This document shows positions 33,944-41,545 of a DNA stretch of 41,545 nt, piece after piece. The stretch is from an uncultured bacterium (lineage in GTDB: Bacteria; Bacillota_I; Bacilli_A; RFN20; CAG-826), in assembly GCA_949297305.1 (NCBI GenBank), contig CASFSG010000006.1:1-41545 (forward strand), read 5' to 3'. Position 1 is the stretch's first letter; every line of letters starts with the position of its first letter. The notes under the pieces are model-generated. The model did not search any database, was not told where the DNA came from, and saw nothing but the letters and a program-made list of their open reading frames with translations. The translations under genes were made by a program, and so were the position numbers.

Positions 33944-35062
33944 ATGAAACTTATATTTTTAGATAGGACGACGCTCAAATATAAAGATAACGCCTATGTC
34001 TCAAACGAATTCGAGATAATCCTCGATAGCGTCGTTAAGCAGAAATCGAACTTCAAAGTAAATAAAGAAGAGATAAAGGCAGGCATTGGCGATATCGCCG
34101 TCATGAAGGAAGGTAACCTTTCCTATATCGGGATAGTCCAATCTATCACCCTTAATGACGATAAGACTAGTAAAGTTCAGCTCAATGACTTTAAAGAAAT
34201 CTTCAACATCAAGGTTCCCATCGCGAGCTTTAGCGGTGACGTATGCGAACTCTTGGCTTCTATCATCAAGAAAGCCTTCGTCAACAATAGCGATGACAAG
34301 CAGAACCTCAAGTATCTGAAGGTTACCACCCATTCGATAGTTGAGGGTAACTTAAACTATGATGCGGATACCCTTATAAACATCGAGGACCTGATTGAGA
34401 TGATAACCAAGACCTATGGAGTGGTCATTAAATATCAAATCAATTTCATTAGGGGCAGGTTCTCCAACATCGAGATTGTAATAGAGGAAGAGACGCACCT
34501 CGTGAAGCTCCGTCATGACCTCAAGGCGATATCGGACCTCACCATTAAGGAAAGCGATGAGAAGGTCATAAACAAATGCATCTTCTATCCGAAGGAGGAA
34601 AACGAGGAGCATAAGAAGGAAGTCGAGTTTTATCTTCTTACCGATGGAACAGTAACTCAAGAAAAAGGCGACCCAAGGAGGTATAGCTACGTCTCCCTAT
34701 ATAGCGCCTATTACTCCGATAAGGACTTCGATAACTTAATCACGAAAGCTCAGGAGCAGATGATCAAATCGACGGACGATCACCAGATAACCTTTACTTT
34801 GGATGTCACTAATAATGTCTTTGTTCCTTTGGGGAACATCTTCGTTGGCTATTTCATCGAGTTTTACGCTCCTAAGAAGACCTATACGACGATGCTTACC
34901 CAAATCAAATACAAGAACACGTTTAATGAAGCCACTTTGACTTTAGGAGAGCAAAGGAACTCACTGACGGACAAGATAAAGATGATGAACAAAGGCGGGG
35001 ACAATAAATCGACAATCAACGTCTCGACCAACCTAACGAACTTAGATGGAGGAATGTACTGA
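33944..35062 (+). CDS. Tail-associated hub protein, ReqiPepy6 gp37-like
   Basis: The 372-residue protein contains KSNFKVNKEEIKAGIGDIAV and YIGIVQSITLNDD, the start of the gp37-like siphovirus tail family that replaces the longer Tal protein in some phages. It probably forms the tail hub. No lysozyme or endopeptidase domain is visible. ATG 2 bases after the Dit gene. Confidence 0.78.
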   Translation: MKLIFLDRTTLKYKDNAYVSNEFEIILDSVVKQKSNFKVNKEEIKAGIGDIAVMKEGNLSYIGIVQSITLNDDKTSKVQLNDFKEIFNIKVPIASFSGDVCELLASIIKKAFVNNSDDKQNLKYLKVTTHSIVEGNLNYDADTLINIEDLIEMITKTYGVVIKYQINFIRGRFSNIEIVIEEETHLVKLRHDLKAISDLTIKESDEKVINKCIFYPKEENEEHKKEVEFYLLTDGTVTQEKGDPRRYSYVSLYSAYYSDKDFDNLITKAQEQMIKSTDDHQITFTLDVTNNVFVPLGNIFVGYFIEFYAPKKTYTTMLTQIKYKNTFNEATLTLGEQRNSLTDKIKMMNKGGDNKSTINVSTNLTNLDGGMY

Positions 35063-35883
35063 TGGCAATTAAAAAACTTACTTTTGACGAAGCGCTAAAC
35101 ACCGCAAAAGACGATGCCTACTTCAATTGGTATCTGACGAACAAGATTAACGGCATCTTTTATGATCTGGGAAATAAGTGTGAGGCGACTTCAATCAATG
35201 GAACAATCACTTTCAAAGACGGATTTGTCTCAATCTATGGAAGAAGGATCTATATCGATAACGGGACTTCGATTTCGATTAGCTTAAACAAAACATGCAA
35301 GGGCTACGTGATTTTGAAAGTCGATACCATAAACAATGAGGTTACTTTAACTAGCAAAGAAGGGACGAGTTCGAATTATCCTAGTTTATCTCAAGCTAAT
35401 CTGCTTAGCGAAGACGGCGTATTCGAGTTTCCTATGGTCGGTTATTCCAAGACCACGACCTCATTGGTCTTGGATAGGGACGTCATCACTTACATCAAGA
35501 CGGATAGGGATGAAAGAATCACGGCAGACCAGAACCTTCAACAGCTTTTCAAATACGACATCGCGACCGTGAACGACACGATAAACTCAAAGCAGCACGG
35601 GATGGAATACGAAGCCTATTCATATCCTTCTAAGACCGATTCGACATACAAGTTCTCAATCAAGGACATGATGAGCAAAAAGGCGGTGATCGTGATGTTT
35701 GCCTGCTGCAACAACATATTCTCGGTTTCCCTGGACCTGATAAAGGGGACTACGATGATAACCTTCACCTATAACTACCTAGGCACGAATTACCAAGGCT
35801 ATATCGAACGAAGCGGAAACGACTTATACATCGAGCTTGGCTCATCAAGCCACACCCTGAAAAGGATCTATTGCTATTACTAA
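35062..35883 (+). CDS. Baseplate or tail-appendage protein of unknown family
   Basis: A 273-residue protein in the tail-tip gene run; start overlaps the previous stop by one base. The N-terminal half is beta-rich (INGTITFKDGFVSIYGRRIYID), followed by DRDVITYIKTDRDERITADQNLQQLF, a segment common at the junction of upper baseplate proteins, and a C-terminal domain. Role in the baseplate is by position. I do not recognise the family with certainty. Confidence 0.65.
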   Translation: MAIKKLTFDEALNTAKDDAYFNWYLTNKINGIFYDLGNKCEATSINGTITFKDGFVSIYGRRIYIDNGTSISISLNKTCKGYVILKVDTINNEVTLTSKEGTSSNYPSLSQANLLSEDGVFEFPMVGYSKTTTSLVLDRDVITYIKTDRDERITADQNLQQLFKYDIATVNDTINSKQHGMEYEAYSYPSKTDSTYKFSIKDMMSKKAVIVMFACCNNIFSVSLDLIKGTTMITFTYNYLGTNYQGYIERSGNDLYIELGSSSHTLKRIYCYY

Positions 35884-35898
35884 AGGAGGAAATGAATC

Positions 35899-36753
35899 AT
35901 GGCAACGATACAACTTAGAAGAAAGACAACCAGCGGGAGCGGGCCTCTTACCGGGACAAGTGGAACCATCAAGCAAGGCGAGCCACTCATCGATTTGAAC
36001 GGAGGCAATCTTTATATCGCCAAAGCCAATAAGACCGGCTCTAGCAGCAATCCATTATCTATAAGTGATTATTTAGAGTTTGTAAGTAGCGGCAATTTAA
36101 CCGCAGTTCTCAACGACAAGATAGATGAATTGAAGCTGGGAAGTGCGAGCAGATATAACGTCGGAAGCGGGGCAGGCAACATCCCCGTCATCAATAGCGA
36201 CGGAAAACTCAATAACTCCATCATCCCTCAAATCGCCATCACCAACACCTTTGTCGTAAATAGCGAAGCCGAAATGCTAAAACTCAGCCAAGCCGAGATA
36301 GGCGATATCTGCGTCAGGAACGATGTATCTAAATCCTATATCTTAAAAGCCGATCCATACTCAACTTTATCCAATTGGCAGGAACTCAAGACCCCAACGG
36401 ATAAGGTCACTTCAGTAAACGGCAAGACCGGCGCGGTTAATATAACTCTAAGTGAACTAGGAGGCGTTTCAACATCAACTTTTAACACCCATAAAAACGA
36501 TGCTGATGTTCACTTGAGCGTAAACGATAGAAACAAACTCGAGGCTCTTTATATGTCTGAGCTCGTTGAGTCGAGGGCGAGCCTTTGGGAAAATAACGCC
36601 AGCAACTTCGATAGCAACACCGTCCAAGGCGGTATCTTGATGCGATATACGATTACCGAAGTTTACGATGGTCCATTAAAGCAATTCGAGATAGGCATCG
36701 ATAAATCAAAGGTTTTAACTCCAACTTCAACGATAGACGGAGGGACTTACTGA
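35899..36753 (+). CDS. Tail fibre / receptor-binding protein
   Basis: A 284-residue protein with fibre-type modules: N-terminal MATIQLRRKTTSGSGPLTG ... GEPLIDLNGGNLYIAKAN, the collar motif VTSVNGKTGAVNITLSELGG and HKNDADVHLSVNDRNKLEAL, all frequent in siphophage fibres. AAAGGAGG precedes the start. Receptor specificity would lie in the last 60 residues. Overlaps the next gene by one base. Confidence 0.8.
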   Translation: MATIQLRRKTTSGSGPLTGTSGTIKQGEPLIDLNGGNLYIAKANKTGSSSNPLSISDYLEFVSSGNLTAVLNDKIDELKLGSASRYNVGSGAGNIPVINSDGKLNNSIIPQIAITNTFVVNSEAEMLKLSQAEIGDICVRNDVSKSYILKADPYSTLSNWQELKTPTDKVTSVNGKTGAVNITLSELGGVSTSTFNTHKNDADVHLSVNDRNKLEALYMSELVESRASLWENNASNFDSNTVQGGILMRYTITEVYDGPLKQFEIGIDKSKVLTPTSTIDGGTY

Positions 36754-36938
36754 TGGCGACGATTCTTATCAAAAGGGGAACGACAATTCCTACCACATCG
36801 AAGTTAAGCAAATATGGCGAATTGGCGGTCGACTACTCAACAGGAAAACTCTATGTCCGTTGCACGAAGGGGATAATGTGCATCAACACGAATACTTTGT
36901 CCAGCTCCTCTTCAAGCAGCGGTAACACCACGAGGTAA
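36753..36938 (+). CDS. Small fibre-module protein
   Basis: This 61-residue protein repeats the N-terminal fold of the preceding fibre: MATILIKRGTTIPTTSKLSK ... YGELAVDYSTGKLYVRCTKG, then a Ser-rich tail. Such short units appear as the adhesion or trimerisation module of phage fibres. Here it is a free-standing gene, perhaps an accessory tip or a fragment of a former fibre. Confidence 0.68.
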   Translation: MATILIKRGTTIPTTSKLSKYGELAVDYSTGKLYVRCTKGIMCINTNTLSSSSSSSGNTTR

Positions 36939-36941
36939 CTT

Positions 36942-37223
36942 ATGGCATTAGTGAAAGAGCTAGCTAGTAGCTATGGCATAAAGCCGAGTTACCACCGAAT
37001 AACCAACATATCGCTTAACGCCATAGATAAGGAAGTAATAATCTGCGTGAGTTCATACATCTCCAAGGAAGCAAGGGATAAGGGCTGCGATCCGATAGAC
37101 GCGATCGACATCCTCGTTCCAAAAGAAGATTATGAGCCTTTTTTAGTTGGCGACGTCTTTAAGGCCGGATACAAGTGGCTGAAGGATAACGTCATCGGAT
37201 TGGAGGATAGCGAAGATGCTTAA
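36942..37223 (+). CDS. Unknown phage protein, 93 residues
   Basis: Starts MALVKELASSYGIKPSYHRI and contains EVIICVSSYISKEARDKG; the second half has DILVPKEDYEPFLVGDVFKAGYKWLK. No family recognised. Position after the fibre genes suggests a tail accessory protein or chaperone. Overlaps the following gene by 8 bases, so it is in the same transcript and is likely real. Confidence 0.65.
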   Translation: MALVKELASSYGIKPSYHRITNISLNAIDKEVIICVSSYISKEARDKGCDPIDAIDILVPKEDYEPFLVGDVFKAGYKWLKDNVIGLEDSEDA

Positions 37224-37905
37224 GGAGATGATTTTAAGAAGGGAAACGATAATCAAGACCATCGACAAGGAAAGAATAACAAGAACCATCCTTGAAACGC
37301 TGAAAGGCATGGAAGTGATGTTCATATATCTTGGCGGGAGCATCGCCTATGGGACTTTCGTCGCAAACGTAAGCGACTATGACATCAACGTATTTGTCGA
37401 TGGAACGGACAATGCCTTCAAGGTCGATATCTACGGGATGGACGCGTTTTGCTATGGAAAGAAAGTGATGCTTGAGAGGGTTAATCCCAAGAACAAGCTT
37501 TCGATCTACAAGAAGTGCTTCATCGATGATTATTTGGCCTTGCCCGATACTCTTGTTTATCTAAACCCCAAATATCAAAAAGAGTACGAAGAATACAAAA
37601 ACTTCAAAATAAATGAGGTTCTGAAAGGTTTTCTTTCTAATTTCTATGAATATTTCGGTTTTTGCCTTAACGGGAGCAGCTATATTGGGAAGAAGTTCTA
37701 TCACGTGATAAGAATGAGAGGACAGCTTGAAAACTATAAGAAGACAGGAAAGTTCACGCTCGATGTCCCTAAGTCCTATTTTGATGAGGAGATAGACTTC
37801 AAGCTGAACTACGAGGACAAGGAAAAACAAAAACTATACTTCGGGAAGATAGAAAGATACCTAAACGAAATATACGAGATAAAGGAGGGGATGAAGGATG
37901 GATAG
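37216..37905 (+). CDS. Nucleotidyltransferase of the Pol-beta superfamily
   Basis: A 229-residue protein with the nucleotidyltransferase motif LGGSIAYGTFVANVSDYDINVF: GGS at residues 40-42 and two metal-binding aspartates D54 and D56. The layout GSxAYGT...SDYD matches the RlaP/YbcL-like (PF10127) group linked to RNA repair or to nucleotide transfer. A helical C-terminal part follows (SYIGKKFYHVIRMRGQL). GGAGG lies 9 bases upstream. It sits between fibre and holin genes, an unusual place for an enzyme. Targets could be tRNA, protein or a small molecule. Confidence 0.72.
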   Translation: MLKEMILRRETIIKTIDKERITRTILETLKGMEVMFIYLGGSIAYGTFVANVSDYDINVFVDGTDNAFKVDIYGMDAFCYGKKVMLERVNPKNKLSIYKKCFIDDYLALPDTLVYLNPKYQKEYEEYKNFKINEVLKGFLSNFYEYFGFCLNGSSYIGKKFYHVIRMRGQLENYKKTGKFTLDVPKSYFDEEIDFKLNYEDKEKQKLYFGKIERYLNEIYEIKEGMKDG

Positions 37906-38215
37906 CTCATCTATTGCTTTAACGATAATAAGCGTTCTAGGGACTTTGTCTTCCATCGTCTTTGCCTTTCTTGCCTTTAGAAGGAACGACAAGAGGGATC
38001 ATAAGGACGCAGGGAAGAACGAAGGCGTGATGCTAAGTGAAATCGGATATATCAAATCTTCTATTGATAGAATTGAGAAGTCATTAAACCACCTAGAGGA
38101 AAGATATACCGACCTTTCTAATAGACTTGTGAAAGTAGAGGAAAGCACCAAGAACGCTCATAAAAGAATCACGGAATTGCACGAAGAAATAAAAGGAGGA
38201 CAAAACCATGAATGA
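37898..38215 (+). CDS. Phage membrane protein with coiled coil
   Basis: The 105-residue protein has an N-terminal membrane helix (IALTIISVLGTLSSIVFAFLAF), a charged segment RRNDKRDHKDAG and a coiled coil (SIDRIEKSLNHLEERYTDLSNRL). It resembles holin-associated proteins of Bacillota phages. It overlaps the nucleotidyltransferase and holin genes by 8 bases each. Confidence 0.7.
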   Translation: MDSSSIALTIISVLGTLSSIVFAFLAFRRNDKRDHKDAGKNEGVMLSEIGYIKSSIDRIEKSLNHLEERYTDLSNRLVKVEESTKNAHKRITELHEEIKGGQNHE

Positions 38216-38600
38216 AATACTTTTGAATGTCTTAAGCTGCGTCGTAACTGCGGTCATCATTCCGCTTATCACTTTGCTTGGATCTAAACTAATCAAATGG
38301 ATCTCTAGTAAGATCGATAACGAAAAGACCTCGAAATATATAACCGAAGCAACCACAATTGTTTTGGATGCAGTTAAATGCGTGTTTCAAACCTATGTTG
38401 AAGCTTTAAAGAAAGAGGGAAGTTTCAATAAAGACGCTCAACTTATCGCTCTTAATAAGGCTAAAGACATTGTTCTTTCTCAGCTGAGCGAAGACATCAA
38501 GGAATACATCAACAAGAACTTTGGTGATGTCGATACCTGGATCAATACCCAGATTGAGGCGAGCATAAACACACTTAAGAACGTATCTACCAAAGCATAA
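38208..38600 (+). CDS. Holin, LLH-family-like
   Basis: A 130-residue protein with a single N-terminal membrane helix (VVTAVIIPLITLLGSKLIKWI), then amphipathic helices and a polar C-terminus, as in phage holins of the LLH group. In a working phage it would open the membrane for an endolysin. No endolysin gene follows; the next features are a terminator and a leftward gene. Confidence 0.75.
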   Translation: MNEILLNVLSCVVTAVIIPLITLLGSKLIKWISSKIDNEKTSKYITEATTIVLDAVKCVFQTYVEALKKEGSFNKDAQLIALNKAKDIVLSQLSEDIKEYINKNFGDVDTWINTQIEASINTLKNVSTKA

Positions 38601-38604
38601 TAAA

Positions 38605-38646
38605 AGACCGCTTGATCCTATTAGCGATAGTAGGGTTGGGCGGTCT
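38605..38646. terminator. Bidirectional terminator at the right end of the phage cassette
   Basis: AGACCGC (38605-38611) pairs with GCGGTCT (38640-38646), with an inner CCTA/TAGG stem. T-rich sequence lies on both sides (ATTTA to the right; CTTTTATT on the minus strand), so it can serve both the holin gene and the convergent membrane protein gene. Confidence 0.7.
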
Positions 38647-38648
38647 AT

Positions 38649-39143
38649 TTACTTATTAAATTTAGGTAAAGAATCATAGAAATGAGGAACTAAATGCAGT
38701 ATTTCTTTTTCTAAATCATCATGGTCTTTTTGGCTCAGTTTGCTTTGTCTTTCAAATAATTCATTACTTTGTTTAGAAAGGATGCACTTGGTGATAATCA
38801 CTATTGAGACATAAATTCCCATCAAAATACCACTAATGATATTTAAGGTTAGATAAAAAATGTCATTTAACTCGAAATACATAATAAAAGAGCAAATCAC
38901 TGAATTAATAAGGAAATAGATCCAAAAACTTAATACAATAACAGCATTTTGTTTTATGTGAAGGAAGTTTTTGTAACGGTTTTTCTTTAAAAAAAGAAAA
39001 TGAAGCCAGCTATTTGGTTTAATCATATATGTTTTAAAAAGTAGGTCTGAGTCTTTGATATTAAAGATGCGTCGTCCTGGAGGAATTAAGAAACTACACA
39101 ATGAATACAGAACAAGTATAATATGTAAAATCAAAAATGTCAT
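38649..39143 (-). CDS. Small multi-helix membrane protein, candidate immunity protein of the RHS toxin
   Basis: A 164-residue protein with about three or four membrane helices: residues 2-20, then a basic loop with LHFLFLKKNRYKNFL, then two or three helices between about 65 and 125. A charged C-terminal tail (KQSNELFERQSKLSQKDHDD) ends in PHFYDSLPKFNK. No family recognised. It lies directly downstream of the RHS gene on the same strand, the place where immunity genes of RHS toxins are found; the terminator between them means it needs its own promoter, which would be in the AT-rich stretch 39144-39340. Confidence 0.55.
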   Translation of the reverse strand: MTFLILHIILVLYSLCSFLIPPGRRIFNIKDSDLLFKTYMIKPNSWLHFLFLKKNRYKNFLHIKQNAVIVLSFWIYFLINSVICSFIMYFELNDIFYLTLNIISGILMGIYVSIVIITKCILSKQSNELFERQSKLSQKDHDDLEKEILHLVPHFYDSLPKFNK

Positions 39144-39340
39144 ATATACAATTATATATATATATTCATAGTTTTAGAAGTAAAGATATTAAGTTTTTAT
39201 CGTTTTTATTATGTTTAGTTGCAATGACTTAGATATCTAACATAAAAAATTGTTTTTTCTCTACTTTAATGAACTGACTAATTAAAAGTAGACTATTCAA
39301 ATACGAGAATTAATTACTAGGTTAAAGATTAAAAGGTATA
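39144..39340. repeat. AT-rich gap with an inverted repeat
   Basis: CTACTTTAAT (39261-39270) and ATTAAAAGTAG (39281-39291) form an inverted repeat with one bulged base, inside the region that should hold the promoter of the membrane protein gene. A TA-dinucleotide stretch lies next to its start. No gene is seen. Confidence 0.4.
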
Positions 39341-39386
39341 AAAAAGGCTGTCGCCACAACTTACATTAATTGTTTTGACAGCCTTT
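39341..39386 (-). terminator. Intrinsic terminator of the RHS gene
   Basis: On the minus strand AAAGGCTGTC pairs with GACAGCCTTT, with a loop of 24 bases and a T-run (TTTTTTAT) after it. It begins 7 bases past the RHS stop codon. Confidence 0.78.
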
Positions 39387-39392
39387 ATTTGT

Positions 39393-41545
39393 TTACATAT
39401 ATGGAGACAACACTTCTGAACCGACAGTAGTTAATACCGTTATCCAGCTCCCCATCAATACGTTTTTAATAGCAGTATTTTTAAGAGCTTTGGCAAAAGA
39501 TACGGTTGCACTTTTAAGGAATAGATTCATCGTACCTTGAACTCCTCTTAAGGAAATTCCTTTCATAAAGAATTTACTTATTGTATTTTTTACTACACTT
39601 GACGATTTAAATGGCATCGTTTTGAATAGTGTACTTGTCATTGACTTTGAAGTTTGTGCCCCTCCTCCACCAAGAAATCCACTTATTGCACCTAACAATG
39701 CAGAATCAAATGCATTGTTCCAATTTATAGGATTTCCGTTAATGATATCAGTTCCTATGCTTTGAACAGCTGATAAACCTGCATTAATGAGAACTTGTCC
39801 TCCTAAGCCAATTCCTGTGGCACCAAATGCACCGCCAATTCCACCAATGACAGCGCTAAGAGCAACTTCTCCCCAATTTATATTTTCCCAACCATTTTGA
39901 ATTCCTTGAGACACAATATTTGTAGCTGCACTTACTGTAGCACCTATTGCTGCCCCAATTACAACTGCCAATAAAGAGAATATAAAATGACCTGAAGGAT
40001 CAATATTCATCACTGGGTTATCTCCACAGTATATGTAGAGATTCAATCCATTAACTTGAGACTTTGTTTCATCAAGGATAGATAGTTCATCAGGAGAGAT
40101 GAATCTGCACATAGCGGGGGAGTAGTATCTGGCATTTAGGTAGTACCAACCAGTCTCAGAATCGAAGTAGTAGCCACGATATCTGAATGGGTTGATGTCG
40201 CCAATTTTCTCCTCAGTATGGTTTATGATCTCATTGTTGCCGTAAGCATCGTAACGGTATTCCGCAACAGGGGTAAGGTCGTCTTTTTGATAGATTCTCA
40301 CGACATCGCCTTGAATGTTTCTTTCATAGATGTATTCGACACCATTGAAAGCAAAACCAATGAGTTTATCAGAAGAATAACGATAGACAATTTCCTTGCC
40401 ATCGGATCTTTCTGCGAGGATCTTGTCGTTGAGAATGGAGTAAGTAGTCTTGACTCCATTAACAGTTTTACTCGTTCTAATACCATTTAAGCCATAGGTA
40501 TAGGCTATATCATCGTATCCAACAAGCTTGCCTTTCTTATTCCAGATCAAGCTATGGCTTCCGATGGAAGTAGGTCTACCCATGATATCGTAGGAGATTG
40601 CCTCACCATTGAAGTTGATGAGATGATCCTTGTTGCCTTTAGATGTATAGGTGTAGGAAGTGATAGTTGGGGAATAGAGCGTTTCTTCAAGGGAGTATTT
40701 GTATTCCTTCTTGAGCAAGATATTTCCGCCGGCATCATACTTGTAGACAACCGTCTTATCTAAGAAAGGATTGTCCTCCCTAATGAGCCTTCCAAGTTCA
40801 TCATATTGATAACGGGTTTCAGATTCATCTCTCTTAATAGAGACAATGTTACCAGATACATCGTATTCGTATTCGGTGGTATCGCTGATGACGCCTCCGA
40901 TGCGAACGTCGTGTTCCTTGACAAGGTCGAGAGAGTTTTCACCATATCTAAGATATTCAATGCTTTCGTCGACGAGAGGACGTTCACCATCAAGAAGCGC
41001 TTTTCTCGTGACTCGGCCTAAAGCATCGTATTCGAAACTCTGCTTGTTTTCGCCAATAGAAACTGCTTTGATTTGATCCTCTTTGCCTTCGACGTATTCG
41101 AATGCCGTAGTCGTGACGATGCTTCCATCGGTCTCGGACTTAGTGGCCACTCTTCCATGATCATCGTAAGTAATGTCCTCTCGAGTCGCAATTCCATCGA
41201 ACGCGTATTCGTTGGAGACGATTTGGTCTTCGACGTTGTAGGTAGTGGTTACAGTTTCCTCACCGGAATTTCTATCGACTTTGACCAAGCGATCCCTGTC
41301 ATCATATTCATAGACGATGTAATCGCCATCGTTTGTGGTTGTTGAGATCAAGTCGCCATCTTTGTCGGTAACGGTTACGGATTCAAAGCCATCAGCGAAT
41401 GTGGCGGTGACCTTTTGCCCATTAGTGACGGTCTCGTCAGAGTAGTTGTCTTCGTACTTAGTCTTGACAAGTTCAACGTCGTTTAACTTTGTCGAAATCT
41501 TTCTTCCTTTATTATCTAGGGCATAGGAGAATTTGACGCCATGAT
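39393..41545 (-). CDS. RHS/YD-repeat protein with variable hydrophobic C-terminus (5' end outside the window)
   Basis: The frame is open to the right edge; 716 residues are visible and the start is missing. An apparent TTG start at 41351 is only an internal Leu codon. It has many YD repeats (YEYDDRDRLVKV, FEYDALGRVTRK, YQYDELGRLIRE), then the RHS core end: YRYDAYGN, NPFRYRGYYFDSETGWYYLN, RYYSPAMCRFISPDE, YIYCGDNPVMNIDPSGH. After DPSGH comes a variable tail of about 200 residues: glycine-zipper helices (AVVIGAAIGATVSAATNIV and ALLGAISGFLGGGG) and a basic, helical end ending SEVLSPYM. Repeats form a shell that encloses the tail toxin. Tail function unknown; membrane-acting is a guess. Confidence 0.88.
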   Translation of the reverse strand, partial: HGVKFSYALDNKGRKISTKLNDVELVKTKYEDNYSDETVTNGQKVTATFADGFESVTVTDKDGDLISTTTNDGDYIVYEYDDRDRLVKVDRNSGEETVTTTYNVEDQIVSNEYAFDGIATREDITYDDHGRVATKSETDGSIVTTTAFEYVEGKEDQIKAVSIGENKQSFEYDALGRVTRKALLDGERPLVDESIEYLRYGENSLDLVKEHDVRIGGVISDTTEYEYDVSGNIVSIKRDESETRYQYDELGRLIREDNPFLDKTVVYKYDAGGNILLKKEYKYSLEETLYSPTITSYTYTSKGNKDHLINFNGEAISYDIMGRPTSIGSHSLIWNKKGKLVGYDDIAYTYGLNGIRTSKTVNGVKTTYSILNDKILAERSDGKEIVYRYSSDKLIGFAFNGVEYIYERNIQGDVVRIYQKDDLTPVAEYRYDAYGNNEIINHTEEKIGDINPFRYRGYYFDSETGWYYLNARYYSPAMCRFISPDELSILDETKSQVNGLNLYIYCGDNPVMNIDPSGHFIFSLLAVVIGAAIGATVSAATNIVSQGIQNGWENINWGEVALSAVIGGIGGAFGATGIGLGGQVLINAGLSAVQSIGTDIINGNPINWNNAFDSALLGAISGFLGGGGAQTSKSMTSTLFKTMPFKSSSVVKNTISKFFMKGISLRGVQGTMNLFLKSATVSFAKALKNTAIKNVLMGSWITVLTTVGSEVLSPYM

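Noticed and set aside
24361..38650. Attachment-site repeat: tRNA-His as the integration site of the prophage
   Set aside because: I looked for a copy of the tRNA-His 3' end near the right end of the cassette (38600-39400) and saw none, and no integrase is present. The neighbouring position is suggestive only.
40218..41345. Several plus-strand open frames opposite the RHS gene
   Set aside because: They are antisense shadows of the biased RHS coding sequence, without ribosome binding sites or recognisable domains.
39393..41351. RHS gene starting at TTG 41351
   Set aside because: The same frame stays open with YD-repeat-like sequence to the window edge, so this is an internal Leu codon and the true start is outside.

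Overview
The window comes from a low-GC Bacillota-type chromosome that uses the standard code: TGG is read as Trp, and TGA ends several genes. Three things point there. The tRNA order Arg-Pro-Ala-Met-Ile2-Ser is the one seen in Bacilli tRNA clusters, the CCA ends are encoded, and Shine-Dalgarno sites of the AGGAGG type are common. Surface proteins are lipoproteins or carry a C-terminal membrane helix with a lysine-rich tail; no LPXTG signal is visible. A gut-type AT-rich member of the Bacilli/Erysipelotrichia is my best guess, but this is inference.

Left part (1-6500, mostly minus strand): the start of a TetR-type regulator with two tandem palindromic operators in its own promoter; a patch of CGTGTAAGAGT repeats; six tRNA genes with promoter and terminator; 3-methyladenine DNA glycosylase I (tag); tRNA-Cys; and a polyamine ABC importer operon potA-potB-potC-potD with overlapping genes. 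PotA is extended at the C-terminus, and PotD is a lipoprotein that also has a C-terminal membrane helix.

Middle part (6860-24140): a thioredoxin-like lipoprotein; a minus-strand operon of membrane acyltransferase, acyl-CoA synthetase and amidohydrolase; a plus-strand run of alpha/beta hydrolase, methyltransferase-fold protein, M18 aminopeptidase, a large unknown membrane protein and a membrane-anchored endonuclease I; a YfhO-family membrane protein; and a small operon of DUF362 protein, ECF-transporter S component and uridine-kinase-like P-loop kinase behind a palindromic operator that contains the -35 box.

Right part (24311-41545): after tRNA-His and its terminator lies a siphovirus-type structural cassette. 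It begins with only the C-terminal stub of the large terminase, then an inserted lipoprotein gene whose promoter carries a run of nine G between the -35 and -10 boxes (a candidate phase-variation switch). The order is then normal: portal, prohead protease, capsid, connectors, tail tube, tail chaperone with an apparent +1 frameshift product, tape measure, Dit, tail-associated protein, baseplate and fibre proteins, a nucleotidyltransferase, a membrane coiled-coil protein and a holin. No integrase, repressor, replication gene, small terminase or endolysin is seen, so this is a decayed or domesticated particle cassette. Beyond it, on the minus strand, are a small multi-helix membrane protein and the 3' part of an RHS/YD-repeat protein with a variable hydrophobic C-terminal tail, which looks like a polymorphic toxin with its immunity partner.

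Many convergent genes abut or overlap at their stops, so the genome looks compact.
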